Source: Trileptium ribeirensis (lineage: Eukaryota; Nematoda; Enoplea; Enoplida; Thoracostomopsidae). Taken from it: a stretch of DNA of 64,000 nt. The stretch covers positions 1 to 64,000 of the forward strand of contig JASANE010020372.1 in assembly GCA_030248225.1 (NCBI GenBank), given 5' to 3'. Below, in pieces: positions 44,066 through 56,288 of this stretch. Numbering within the stretch: the stretch's first letter is position 1; every line of letters begins with the position of its first letter. The notes below the pieces were generated by a model. That model made no database searches, was not told the DNA's origin, and was given only the letters and a program-made list of their open reading frames with translations. The position numbers were made by a program, and so were the translations under genes.

Positions 44066-45438
44066 TGTTTAGTTCTATGTTAGTATGGTAAGTGTTGAAA
44101 CAAAATGCAGAAGTGTCCCTAGAAATTCAAAACTCAGGACGAGTTACCTGATTAGAATCGCGGTATTCTCCGTGTTAGAGCATTGACCTATGCGGCCCCC
44201 ACAGGGTTCCGACGAGCCCTGAGTGTTTAGAGACGGATTATCAATGGCGTGGCCAGCGCTTTTCAATAAATTCTATTTCGATGAAAGTATTCAAAAATCC
44301 CTATTGAACTTTTCAAATTATCGCCAGGGACGAGTTAACTTTTTCAACTGTATTCCTCAGATTTTACTCTTTGATTCCAGAGAAGCACGAAATACATTTG
44401 ATAGAAGGCCATGCTCGTCAGGGCTTGCGACATTCTCGCACACAAGCCATGGCGAACAGGGCCTGCTCGTCCGAGCGGACAAACCAGAAAAGAAAGCTCC
44501 TATCGTCTCGGTGAAAATAAGGCGGTACTCGGTGTGTCAAAATACAAAGTTTATTTACAAAGATTAAAGCTTATCGAAGGGACGAGTGTTCCAAGAAACC
44601 CTAGTAGTATCTTGCTGTGGTCGCTGCAGTTCAACACAGTATGGCGGCACGGGACGTTAAAAGAAGAACAGGGGAGGAGCGTGAAGATACTCGCCAAGTT
44701 GCGAACTAGGGGCGGTTATCCATGCTTCACTCAATGTTAGCGAACTACTCAGCTATGCAGCGCACTAAGCAGGGCCCTAGGGTGCTTCAGAAAACGCTCC
44801 TCAATGCAAGTCGCGCTGGGCGACGAATACTTAAGATGGGCGGAGGGAAAAACGGTGTTCGGGGCTGACTACGCGAGCTCGACAGTCTAGTTGGAGAGCT
44901 ACGTAAGGTGACACTGACTCCGGGAATTTATCCTTCAGACAGGTTCACATTTGCGCCTATGCATAAATTCGCCCTATGGCGTTTGGCGTCCCTACCTAAT
45001 AGCACGACTGACCGAACGAAGGTGGGTAGGGGGCGAATTAATCTGGTTTTCAGAGCGGTAGGGGCCGGCTGTAACGCGAAACGGCTCTAGACGATTCCCA
45101 AATCGATCTCGGGGCCGCCCTCCAGGGGCGAGCCTAATTATTTTGGTTCTAATTTTATTTCCCTACTGGCATTTCGTTGGGGACAAGATTTACGGGCTCA
45201 GTGGGTCGAGTCGAGAGGTGACTCGGCCTTATTTACTACTCTTCAGGGCCGTTTTCTTGTTAATTGAGACCGGAGCGATCGGCCCCGGACGCCGCTGCGT
45301 CTTTTGGTTTTCTCTTTGGTTGTTTGTCTTCTGCCTCTCTCTAACGGTGCTCTTTTTTATTTCACTGCAATATTGCAGTGTCTCAACTGCATTGTACTGC
45401 AGTTAAGTTATTATCGACTCAATAATAAAAGTCGATGT
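44066..45438. other. No supported gene
   Basis: Only short frames without recognised motifs. A perfect 18-base palindrome, CACTGCAATATTGCAGTG, lies at 45,363-45,380. Confidence 0.35.
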
Positions 45439-45517
45439 GTTCTTATGGCTGAATGGTTAAGACGTATAAAACTGCAGCGGGCTTAAATTGTCCGTGCAGG
45501 TTCAACTCACTAACTGG
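45439..45517 (+). tRNA. tRNA-like sequence (Ser/Leu-type pseudo-tRNA or SINE head)
   Basis: TATGGCTGAATGGTTAAGAC matches the A-box/D-arm of class II tRNAs, and GCAGGTTCAACTC about 45 bases downstream matches the B-box/T-loop. The spacing allows a long variable arm. The acceptor stem does not pair and the anticodon arm is poor, so this is probably a decayed tRNA or a tRNA-derived SINE rather than a working gene. Confidence 0.3.
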
Positions 45518-48500
45518 GAAAACAGCACTGGCTGATACTGAAACTATAGAACGAGTGAAACTGAGCATACATAGTACATAGCCTAACGGGCAAACCGAGT
45601 TAAAATCAAAGAAAAGCTAAACTCAGCGATCAACTCGCTCCAAAAAGAAAAAGGGGTTTTGCACTCGCCCGGTTTGGGGCCGAAATGGCCCGGGCGAGGA
45701 GGTAAGTTTTCTTTATTTTTAGAAAGTCCTAAAATTTTGTTCGAAGGCGGGGACACGATGTGCTTCTCCCGCATAGGTGATATCTAGTGATGGCGCAGGG
45801 GCAGGCTTTAATTCTGTTTCTTTTAGACAATGGTCTCTAGAGAAGACCATTGCGTAGTACAATGGTGAACACCGGTAAATTTAATTGTTTTAGGGACATA
45901 GTTATTTGGAGTCCGAACTTGTGTATCACCACAAAACGATGCACCATCGTCCCAGGTCAATGTCGGCGAAATTTTGCTCAGCTGGGGGCGTGTTCCTCCA
46001 GCTCATTTTGATCACACGGGGACAAGGGACTGATAAAGATTTTCCGGTCAGTCGTCCTAACAAGATGGGTGCACAAATGAGATGCCTACGACTATTTATT
46101 TGCTTCAGAATCAGGTTCAAACAACTACGCCGAGACGATTCCTAGACATTACTCCATAAAAACAGCAAACACCTTAGGCTCAAGTCAGTGCGCCTAGAAA
46201 GTGATCTGTCTTTTGTATTCCCAAATTTGCTTAACTCAAGAATAAAGTGAAATTTTAAGGGTTTCCTAAAACCCGACGGGGGCTAGTCCTCCGTCCCTAT
46301 TCATACCCGAGAGTGAGCATGAACAAGGCATCGAGTGTGGGGAACTAATGTCACCCAAGGCCCGCTGTTTCTAAATAGTTTCAAAATTCAATATATGAAC
46401 GATAGCCGCAATAATAGTTAACAAACAGCTAGGACCAAATGCACATTTAGATTAAAAACTTCGTCTCATTTTTACGTAACTAAATCCAAATTTCAACTTC
46501 AGAATGGAATTTTAGTAGAAAATTTTGTCAACTTTATACCACCGGTGGCGTTTACTGTGAGGACCTAAAAAATTGATTTTTGATAAGTCACATGGACAAG
46601 GGAGCAAGTCGTGTTTCGATAGCTACACCGATAAATATCAATATAGTTAAAATAGCTGTGTATACAGCGGGATGAAATATCTTATGTCTCATCATCGTGT
46701 GTATTCATTTCAATGTCAATGAAATTGATGCGTTAACTCGTCACAGACCAGGCCTTCATTTACCAGGACCGAATATTTAAGGCTACATTTATTAGACAAA
46801 TCATATGTAGCGCATCCAAAATGTTATTAGAGTCACTCGAAAGTTAGACTGCAACTGAATCTATAATTGCGTCAGGCAAAATAAAAGCAAGAGTCCCAGT
46901 GGCAGGTACACTTCAGTCGAACCAGAATTTTTAGTATAAGCGTTTCGTTTCGATTAGTTAGGAACACAATAACTGTTTAAAGAAATAAAGAAACTCCAAC
47001 GTCAACTAACTGCACTCGCTTCGACACCTAACATGCATTCTATATTTAATATGTCTCCAAATACATACTGGCTTGTAGTGTTTTTGGCCCCCCCCCGTCG
47101 GTGCCTTAGAATTATTTTCGGGTTTCCCTGGTTTAGCCCTACAGGAACGCTCCTTCGTGACTACTTTCATTTACAGCATATCCCCATTTTTTTCAGTCCC
47201 CCGTTAAGCTAAACGGACCCCAATTTGTTAAAATAAATTCCACACCCACTCCCCACCAGCTCTATCTGGGCGGTCAGCCGTTCGGTTTAGCCAGACTCTT
47301 TAGCCACAGTTTGGGAAAACTGGATATAAACAGCGCACACTCAAATTTGAAGTAAGGGAAAGTTGCATCCAGTCCTTTTCTGTTGTCGACCAACAAGTCC
47401 TGAAATTGGGGATGGAAGAGTGAATCGGCCGAGTTTTAGGAGAGGTTGGATTTAGTCAAGCAGTGATTATTCCTGTATTTTTGAAGCCATGACTTTGCTA
47501 ACAATAATACAGATAGTTTGCAAAACATGTTATTTCGAACTGTAAATTTGGTAAATTACGATAAATTTTGCCTAACATAAATGTTAAACCTCCAAAATGC
47601 CACATCAGAGTTTTAGAAAAAACGCAGTAATCGTTGCAGCGATTTTCATTGAAAACTAATTCATATAAGTTCTGGATTTAAAACAAGCCGGTGCACACAA
47701 CTGCGAGGCGGGGAGGGGGAGGTGGGTGCTAACCGTATATACACCAGCATAAACAAGAGACCGAATAATATCTAGTACTGGCACCCCGGCACAATTTCCT
47801 ACCAGTTCGAACAAAATTATGCAAATTTCAAGAAATCTATATAATTTAATTTGTGCTTGATATGGCTGAGTCATTTGTAATCTGCAATATATGATTGTTC
47901 TATTTATTATTTTTATCGCCTTGCGTCGCTTATGGCTCAGATCAGATCAAAGTCTCTGCTGGGACTGTTGGGCGATCACAGGGATCACTTTTGTTTTCTA
48001 TGGACATTTCTGGGTTAAATTAAGGATTGCAGGAAAACGAACAAAATATACGCGTTTGATCTATATAAACTGCGATTTGACTGATGACTGCGTCAATTTG
48101 CTAAGAGATAACAAAATTTATATACACTTTGTGATAGAGAATTCAGAATAGAGTAGTAGACAATTCACAAAAGGCATTACCCGTTGGCGACACAAATAAA
48201 TTGTGTACGATTTACATATACTAGTGTGAAAATTTGAACCAAGTCTTGCCGAGTTATATCGATGATTCTACGGAATTACTGATCATTAACAAATTTATCG
48301 AGTTTTTTCCAAAACAAAGATTTCGATACTAACAATATAAATTTATGTACCCATTCCGAAAACTTGATCCCAAATAGACGTTGGTTGTCAAGCTACAGAA
48401 TGTTAAATTAAAAATTCCCGCCGATTTGGGCCTACTTATATTGTGTGACCTCTGTATCGTCGTAAGACGGGCGGTGAGACCGGTATTAGTATTACGTCCA

Positions 48501-49401
48501 ATACGCACGAGTTCAGGTGTAATATAAAAAAGTTTAGCCAAGCGACAACAATGGAAAATCGCTCTGCTTTTGTTTCAAATCAAGTATTGAGCAGCTTTTT
48601 TCTTAATAGAGGTTGTAGGAGCGATTTAGTACTACACATTAGATGCTACTTAATAAAGTTTAAAGAGAAAAACATTTTAGCGAGATCCGTTAAAGTAATA
48701 CCAAAGTATAGCTGGTGACGCAAAACCCAGTGCAATTTTGATCCAAATTAGCTTTTTTCAAGCTGGGTCAATGACGTAAAGTAGTGCGGATACCTAAGCT
48801 GAGCTTTATTCAACCCGGAACGATGACGCAAAGTAGTTTGAATGCCGAATTCAGCTACGTGAGTCAACGCGTTTTCATGCTGTTTGTGTTGAATTGAACC
48901 TAAATGTCGCAGCAACATTCAAAATCTATCTAATTTTCATAAAATAAATTAATCTTCAAGAAATTTAAAAACGAATGTTGTTCGCTTAGATAAATTTTGT
49001 TACAACAATGCAGATTAGTTTGCACAAATTCTTCAACTGTACCTGACGTACATGAATATAGCCACGATTTTACTGACTAAAACTAATTTATATTAATGTT
49101 AGCGTTCGTTCGACCTGAAAATGGGTTTGAGATTTCATAATAATATTTGCGTTTGTTTAGGACCCGCTGTATGCACCGAAACAGAATTTTCCACTCCTGG
49201 GCAGGTTTATCTACTGGTTGATGGTTATTATTATTGCTCGTGCTTACAAATATTATGACTATGGTTTGTGTTGTTACTAGTTAATGACAGTTAGTAAAAC
49301 ACTGATAGTCGTTGAGCTAGCCCTAACGCCTTACCAAAATATATATACGCGTGGTCCCACAAAAAGTCATAGTTATCAAAATTATAGATCTCGATGAGCT
49401 G
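45518..49401. other. 3.9 kb without a supported gene
   Basis: AT-rich, with only short frames. The final exon of the minus-strand PDZ gene (its membrane anchor) would be expected somewhere here or further left, but no convincing acceptor plus hydrophobic exon was found. Confidence 0.35.
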
Positions 49402-49447
49402 ACGCAGCTCAGGTTTCGCAGTTTTCCATGCGAAACCTGAGCTGCGT
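49402..49447. repeat. Perfect 19-bp stem hairpin
   Basis: ACGCAGCTCAGGTTTCGCA (49,402-49,420) is followed by an 8-base loop and its exact reverse complement (49,429-49,447). It is too perfect for chance. It may be the core of a small palindromic transposon or an RNA hairpin in the intron or 3' region of the PDZ gene. Confidence 0.85.
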
Positions 49448-49998
49448 TAGGTTGGTATGGCCAGATTTGGCAAAGTACCCTTAAAATCTTTTTTTTCTCA
49501 TTTTCATCCAGCAGTTGGAGTCGGGGCCGTTTGCGATCAATTTTGAGGACACGCATCGTCGTCACTTTTGCTACCGAATATTTTGTTGAAATCCGTCCAT
49601 CCGAAAATGAGTTACCTATGAACCAAGGCGACAGAAGACAAAAAAAAAATTTTCACGATTTTACCCCGAGCACCCTCAGTGAAAACAAAAATAGATAATC
49701 CGTGCCAAAATCTATCTGTGTTCCACTCCGTTTAGAATTTGTTTTATCATAAAATGCTGTAACAATAAATTTGACTTTAGTGTTCGAGGACCATATACGC
49801 ACAATCGTATGGCGGGGTGTATGAGAAGCTGAACTAAACCACAACCCATCTGAATAGGAGTCGAGTGAAAAACCATTAGCGCAAGAAATATTTTAGAAGC
49901 AAATCGACTTTGAGGACAAGTTCATGATGAAACGGAATAATTTAAGCGCACATGAAGAGGGCCATTAGCACAAAGGGAACCGTCAAAAACATATATAC

Positions 49999-50115
49999 CT
50001 GAAGTATTTTCTTTTCCGCATCTTTTTCAAGTCGCAAACGAACCGAACCACGAGCGCGACGAAATACATTGACAGCATCCTCGTGTGTTACGTTTTCGAG
50101 TGATTCACTGTTGAC
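49999..50115 (-). CDS. PDZ gene exon 3 (C-terminal part of PDZ)
   Basis: Acceptor TTCCAG at 50,116, 39 whole codons, donor GTATATATG. It encodes [19 protein letters not shown], the last strand and helix B of the PDZ domain, followed by a charged stretch (LEKDAEKK). Confidence 0.82.
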
Positions 50116-53100
50116 CTGGAATTAGATATAAAATAGTCCAAAGTCAATGCTACGACAAGCTCGACTAGCGGCCGCAATCGCCACAGCTTGCTTTTGAAAA
50201 AAGGAGACTGCTGGGGCAGCATGGTGCCTACGTATGGCTCTTTGCTCATTTGCTTGTAAGCTAACGGTTGCTGTGTTTACCTTAAGTGAGTATCAAGGAG
50301 TAACCGGAATTCCGGTTCCGGTTCCGGCAAAGGGCAAAAACCATACCGGAACCGGAATTCCGGTTTAAAAATTTTGTTTGAAATTTTCCACGTTTTTTTG
50401 CTTTATCTTGTAATCCAAACATATGTAATATATATTATACAATGATCAAGCTCCAATACAACCACGGCAAAAAAAAGATTAACCAATTTGCCGTGTGAAA
50501 CGTAAGTAGGGCGCATAAATTGAGCAGGAATTTTTCATAATAACCTGCAGGATTTTGTTAAATCAAAGCCAGGTCGATGCTTGTAGCAGCTATTTTACAC
50601 ATCCAGAAGTCTGTGGGATACGTTTGAATTAAACCGGTCCAACTCGGTAACAGAGTGTGGCTTACGCAGAAGTACTTATGGTATGCTTGGCTAACATAAA
50701 TTGCGTCAAGCACCCGCCAGTGCGCTTGTAAACTTGATAAATCAGTCTAAATTGAAGTAAACTAACGTTATCTGCAACGCAGCTAGAAGCTGCTTTCTTG
50801 GCAATGAACTGTATTTATTGAAACTGTGCGAGCAGCATCACAGTGTGTCTCATTTATAGCATTCTGATTAGAAAGCTTTCATCATTATGATCTAACTGAC
50901 GGGCACTGTTTGTCCAACGCTAGCCTAAACAGTGTCTCTGACGACTGATCAGAAAATTACCTTCTATCTATTCTTTTCTCTTAGAATCATATAAACCAAT
51001 AATTTTAAGTTTCCTACAGAAGAACATGCAACAAACGTATGTGTAGTAAGTTGAGGCGACTGGAGACGGAGCGAAAGTGTGTATTCTACGCTCCAAGCTT
51101 TGTAAGCACATTCGATTTGACGCAGTATACTCAAGTGGAAGACATTTTTGCTCTGAATGTCCAAAAACCGACATATCTGATCGATAAATAAACATTATTA
51201 GCTTCATCGGTCTCTTTAAAGTTTCACAAAGGCAATAATACCGTCGCAATACATTAAGTTTAATGTAAAAGTTATTTTTAATGCATTTTAAAACCACTAT
51301 ACGTTCATTTCTTCCATCATCTGTTTTACTATATATAAATTTCGAAGACCAGGTTTCGGTTCCGGATCCGGTTTAAATGGACGGTTCCGGTTGCTGGTTC
51401 CGGTTCCGGTAAATTTCGGTTCCGGTTATTCCCTGGTGAGTATAATGAATTATGCAGATAGTCAGTGTACAACTTATAATTACCGCTTTGCATACAATAC
51501 ATTGAGCTTCAACATACCAGAAAAGCGTTAATTGTTTCACTGCCCTGCCACAACTACATATATACTGCAGATAAAGTATTATATGAAACTGACAACTATA
51601 TATATATCGGTGAATAAGCAACGACGAAAAAGATAATGCCATAAATGATGAATGGATGGTTGTAAAAGTCCAGCAATTCTCTTGCTCTGATAAATATCCT
51701 AGTACGGAACTTCTTGCTGCTGCTGCTAAAGTATATATACCAGACACTCGTGCAGTGAGGCGAAACGGACCAAATATGGCTAATTCGAGTGCAGTTACTA
51801 TTTCGAGGACAGAAATCAAAAACAAATTATTCACAAAAAAATTAGTAAACATCAATATTGAATAGATGCTAATTTTAAAGAATTGCTTTTTAATTTTGTC
51901 TGTAGCTGATATTAATGTAACGTATAGGTAGCTAAATTTTCACGTACCGACAAAATTCGATCTCCTTCTTTAAGTGTGCCGTCAATTGCAGCAGCGCCAC
52001 CAGATTTAATTCTAGTAACAAATATCCCAGAATCGCCCGGAATGTGATTCGCGTCACGACCACCAATTATGTTAAAGCCAAGGCCTGAAAAATAAAATCG
52101 ATGTTTATTGAAAACGAAAAAGCACAAGAAAGCAACGTTATATTCCCAGAATAGCGCAGAATGCGTTTCGTGTCACGACAACCAATTATGTTAAAGCTAA
52201 GACCAGAAAAATTAAATGGCTATCGAAAACGAAAAAGCACGAGACAGCACCGTTAAATTCGCATAATCGTCCGGAATATGGTTAACGTCACAACCACCAA
52301 TTATATTAAAGCCAAGACCTGAAAACTCAAACGGCTGTTTATCGAAAACGAAAAAGCACAAGATAGCAACGTTTTATTCTCAGCCCGGAATGTGACCCTC
52401 TTCACGGTCACCGATTACGTTAAAGCTAAGACCCGAAAAATAAGATGGCCATCTAAAACGAAAGAGTACAAGACAGCAGTGTTATATTCTAAGAATCGCT
52501 CGGAGCGTGATTCCCGTCGCGGCCATTTATTATGTTAAAGCCAAGGCCTGAAAAATAAAACGGTTGTTTATCGAAAATGGGAAAGCACAAGACAGCAACG
52601 TTTTATTCTCAGAATCGCACGGAATGTGATTCTCGTCACGGTCACCAATTATGTTAAATCCAAGACCTAAAATAAAATGGCTATTGAAAACGAAAAGCAC
52701 GAGACAGCACCGTTATAATCCCAGATTCGCGTCACAACCACGGATTTTGTTAAAGTCAAGACCTGAAAAACAAAATGGCTATCGAAAACGAAAAAGCACA
52801 TTACAGCACCGTTATATTCGCAGAATCGTCCGGAATATGGTTCACGTCACGACTACCAATTATGTTAACGCTAAGACCTGAAAAATAAAGTGGCTATTGA
52901 AAATGAAAAAGCACACAAGACATTACCGTTATACGTATCTGTGAGAATTTTAGTGAACAACGATGATAGCCCGCGCCGAACCACTTAGAAAATTGAATTT
53001 ATAAACAATTTTTGACGTAATTATATACATGATATAGCTAAAAAAATTGTGTATTGATCACTACGTGTACCCTGCTGAGAATGCGATAGAGTGTAAAATA

Positions 53101-55355
53101 CAGGCAATCAAAGCACTAATTATATATACATATAAATGATGTACGAAAACACAGCCAGAACACTGCTTCAACATATATAAATTTGAAAAATCACGATGCC
53201 TAAAAATTTACTCCCTTATTAAGTACGCGGCGTTTGGCGGACTACTTTTGCTAAGTTAATTATTCCAAGCGTTAAAACTCAGACAATCTTATGATACCGG
53301 CAATGTTTGGAAATGAGCTGCTACAAAAGCTACACCATTTTGTGTTGCTCGCTTGTACAAAACTCCGGTCCAGCCACCATCTACGAAATCAGAGCAAATT
53401 TGTAGCTTTCGATGAATCGAATTCTGAGATGTATATACATACATCTGATGTCAATAATCTAAAAATGTCGGTGAATTCCAAAGGGAAAAAACTACAATGT
53501 TTCCAATTAATGGTGCCCAAAAATAATAAAAATTTGGGCTGGAAACTAAGGCGGCGCAAAAAAAAACTAAACAGTCATTGCACAAACACATTGAACCTCG
53601 GTTCTATAAAAATTGCTGAAATCCAGCAAACCTGTGAATAATTATGCATGAGCACAAACAGATTGAACCTCGGTCCTATAAAAATTGCTGAAATCAAGCA
53701 AACCGCATGAGCAGAAACAGATTGAACCTCGGTTCAATAAAAATTGCTGAAATCCAGCAACCTGTGAATAGTTATGCATGAGCACAAACAGATTGAACCT
53801 CGGTTCTATAAAAATTGCTGAAATCAAGCAAACCGCATGAGCACAAACAGATTGAACCTCGGTTCAATAAAAATTGCTGAAATCCAGCAAACCTGTGAAT
53901 AGTTATGCATGAGCACAAACAGATTGAACCTCGGTTCAATAAAAATTGCTGAAATCCAGCAAACCTGTGAATAGATATGCATGACACAGACGACTAAAAG
54001 ACGTTTTTTACACAAGTGAGTGATATTTTAAAATAAATGAGGATAGAGAAGTGAGGTCTACAATACCGCTAATTATTGGTAAATAATATTTGGTATGGGT
54101 TGATACTTCCACGATCTACCATGTAGCAGACCTACAACATTATACATACAATTACGGACAGAAATAAAAGCAAATTATTCAAGAAAAATTTTGTGGAAAC
54201 TAATCGAACAGCAACTAAAATATTTTCTATGAAAACATTGCTAATATTTCTGTCCTTAACCGTAATTGATAGTGACAGACAAAAGGTTTTTCACGTTGAC
54301 CACTATTTAACGAAACTTCAAGAACTGAAGCTCTTAAAATCTTTCAACAATATGCTTTCATATAAAACACATATACATTGGTACCGTGGTTGGGCTCACT
54401 ATCGCACATTCATCGAATTTTGTGGTAGCACACGAGTATAAAATACGCCAAACAAATTATTGCGTTATGACCACACCATGATTTCATTAATAATATTTTA
54501 CAATGAAAAACCGAAAGAATGGAACGAAAAAGTCTTTGAACATACCTACCTAATGATATCAAGTTGCGAAAATTCAGCTAGCGTATTTTCTATAACAGTC
54601 ACATTATGAAACCCAATTATATATATAATAAAACGATGTTTAATGTGTCAAACTGAAAATATCGTGATGCCAGTCGCGAGTTTGGCAATTATGACGAGGT
54701 CTTTATTTGACTAATCACCATGATTTCCTGATAGCTTGAAAGCCCTCAACAAAACCATTCTCGCTTATGCTGTGGCCTGAAGTTGTTGCAGTATAGGCGA
54801 TAACGGAATCAATGGAAACTGTGCAAAATCCAGGTCAAGATGTGCTGTTCGCTAGTATTTCTACGAAAATCGCGTATTGATGTTTTGGAACGAGCTACCA
54901 TCAGAGCTCGTTCGTACACCTTCAGTGTGTGGTAATAACACAATGTCCTATCAACTATTGTGTACCTGCACCCTGTTTCGAATCAACAAAAACTGTGCAA
55001 TAACCAGGCCAGGTTGTGCTGTTGTCTAGCATTTCTCGCAAATCGGGTATTGCTGTTGCGTAACGAGCTACCATCAGATCTTGTTAATAAATTTCACTGT
55101 GTGCTAACAATACAATGTCCTATGTTCAAGCTGAATGCCTGCACCACAAATGATAGCGGCCGTGTTTGTGGTTTCAGATCCTATTTCGCGAAACTTCCGG
55201 CCCCCAACAATAACTTCGTGTGTTGATGACCCAATCGATAAATAATTTACCGGGGATGGCCAGTCACTATAATATATGGATATATACAAAATAAACAACT
55301 TACCAGTTTGACCTTTTTTAAGCTCAATTTCGACAATACTCGTAGAGTCAGACAT
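49999..55355 (-). CDS. SYNJ2BP (OMP25)-like PDZ gene, three exons found, C-terminus missing
   Basis: Exons 55,355-55,304, 52,084-51,948 and 50,115-49,999 join in frame (phase 1, then phase 0) with consensus GT/AG borders, giving 102 residues. The product has a short N-terminus, the PDZ carboxylate-binding loop GLGF and a body ([29 protein letters not shown], then VNSESL and HEDAVNVFR) that most resembles the single PDZ of synaptojanin-2-binding protein, including the DSGI and AVxxFR segments. In relatives this protein is anchored in the outer mitochondrial membrane by a C-terminal helix and binds C-terminal peptides of partners. The last exon with the anchor is not found; a donor (GTATATATG) at 49,998 shows the gene continues. 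Introns hold a hAT-like MITE and repeat arrays. Confidence 0.82.
50294..51435. mobile_element. Non-autonomous hAT-like transposon (MITE-type)
   Basis: The 1,142-bp insertion has perfect 8-bp target duplications GTGAGTAT (50,286-50,293 and 51,436-51,443). Terminal inverted repeats are CAAGGAGTAACCGGAA / CAGGGAATAACCGGAA (14 of 16 match), followed by GGTTCCGG sub-terminal repeats at both ends. An 8-bp duplication with CA..GG ends is typical of the hAT superfamily. No transposase is encoded. It lies in the intron between PDZ exons 2 and 3. Confidence 0.92.
51948..52084 (-). CDS. PDZ gene exon 2 (GLGF loop and core)
   Basis: 137 bases: acceptor TTTTTCAG at 52,085 and donor GTACGT at 51,947. The phase matches exon 1 exactly (two bases, then 45 codons). 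It encodes LGFNIIGG to GDRILS, most of the PDZ fold. Its 5' half is the source of the tandem array immediately upstream. Confidence 0.88.
52140..52935 (-). repeat. Tandem array of seven partial PDZ exons with splice-acceptor regions
   Basis: Upstream of exon 2 in intron 1, about seven degenerate units of 95-125 bp repeat the intron 3' end plus the first 45-60 bases of exon 2 ([18 protein letters not shown] on the minus strand). Most units keep the reading frame; several keep TTTTTCAG before GGTCTT (near 52,318, 52,555, 52,765 and 52,877), while others have lost the AG (CTG, CGG). None keeps the exon's second half or its donor. Units are diverged from each other, so the array is not recent. 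Confidence 0.85.
53575..53985. repeat. Minisatellite with alternating 72/59-bp units
   Basis: Six copies of a unit containing TTGAACCTCGGTTCTATAAA begin at 53,591, 53,663, 53,722, 53,793, 53,852 and 53,924. The long unit carries an extra CCTGTGAATAGTTATG segment. Copies are nearly identical. It lies within intron 1 of the PDZ gene. Minus-strand frames across it are artefacts. Confidence 0.9.
54806..55135. repeat. Diverged tandem duplication, about 174 bp
   Basis: GAATCAA...AAACTGTGCAA through ACAATGTCCTAT occurs at 54,806 and again at 54,980, with many substitutions. It lies within intron 1 of the PDZ gene. Confidence 0.75.
55304..55355 (-). CDS. PDZ gene exon 1 (start codon)
   Basis: ATG at 55,355 in the context AAAAATGTCT. 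17 codons plus one base follow, then donor GTAAGT. It encodes the short N-terminus leading to the G of GLGF. Confidence 0.75.
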
Positions 55356-56288
55356 TTTTCAATAAAACGCCTAATGGCGGCTATAGAGGTGAAAAGGATT
55401 TAGAAGTAATTAAATAATAGATAATAACTTTGAGGATAGGTGCTGTTATTTCGACCGTAAACTACATGAAATACACGTCTAAAACTTTAAACACACAATA
55501 TGGCCAGTCGACAGCGTTCCGAAAATTGGCCGACTTTAGGGGCCCATGATCATTCTTGGAGGAAATTGCAATAGAATTGGAACCGAAATGGAAAAGAAGT
55601 GAGGGAAAATGTTGTTTAAAAATACTAAATATTTCCATATTTTCATGTACTTTTAATATTATACGTATGTCCAGGTTATAAAACGAGGTTTTACCACTAG
55701 AACTAATTGTAATTAAAGTGTGAAACTTTTTGAAAACAGAAAACATAAATTCAAAGACATTAATAAATTTTGAATGTATCTAGTTAAACATGGAAGCTTT
55801 GGGCAAGTAAGGCGTTGGCCTAGGGAGAACATCACGAACATAGGGGGATCGGTATCGATAAATTGGGAGTCCCCACTGTGAAAATAACGGGGTTCTCTAA
55901 ATTGGGGGGATGGGGGCCCCTGGCAAAATTTCGGACTCCCTCGGTTCATTGAATCATCAACAATTTTCTTCTTTCTATCAAAGCACTAATATATTACCGT
56001 AAGACGGGATTCGTTGCCGAGAAGCAGAGGTCAGCATGCCTAAATCGGTGTGCCTATCGTATAGCTCCGGGCCCTTTTGATACATCCACTTTTCATCTAT
56101 TTGTTTTGATGCCCGTAGAAAATAGACGTGCAAGCAAAACGTATAAAAATATATACATTAACAAAATTTTATTGACAATATTCGAAATATCAGTCGAGTC
56201 CTGTATTATAGATCATCCCGTATAGCTCGGATATAATAAAGCATTTGCTGAGCAGACACAATGCTTGCCTAGAACAAGTAACAAAGCG
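55356..56288. other. 5' flank of the PDZ gene
   Basis: Would contain its promoter and 5' untranslated region. No TATA box or other motif can be assigned with confidence. The minus-strand frames here are short and unrecognised. Confidence 0.35.

Noticed and set aside
45439..45517. Functional tRNA gene
   Set aside because: A- and B-box-like sequences are present, but the acceptor stem does not pair and the anticodon arm is poor. Kept only as a tRNA-like sequence.
47656..47874. Hydrophobic minus-strand ORF as the C-terminal anchor of the PDZ gene
   Set aside because: No acceptor with matching phase 0 was found, and the hydrophobic stretch is broken by charged residues.
49323..49565. Minus-strand 80-codon ORF as the missing final PDZ exon
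   Set aside because: It spans the perfect hairpin, has no acceptor in the right phase and no hydrophobic anchor.
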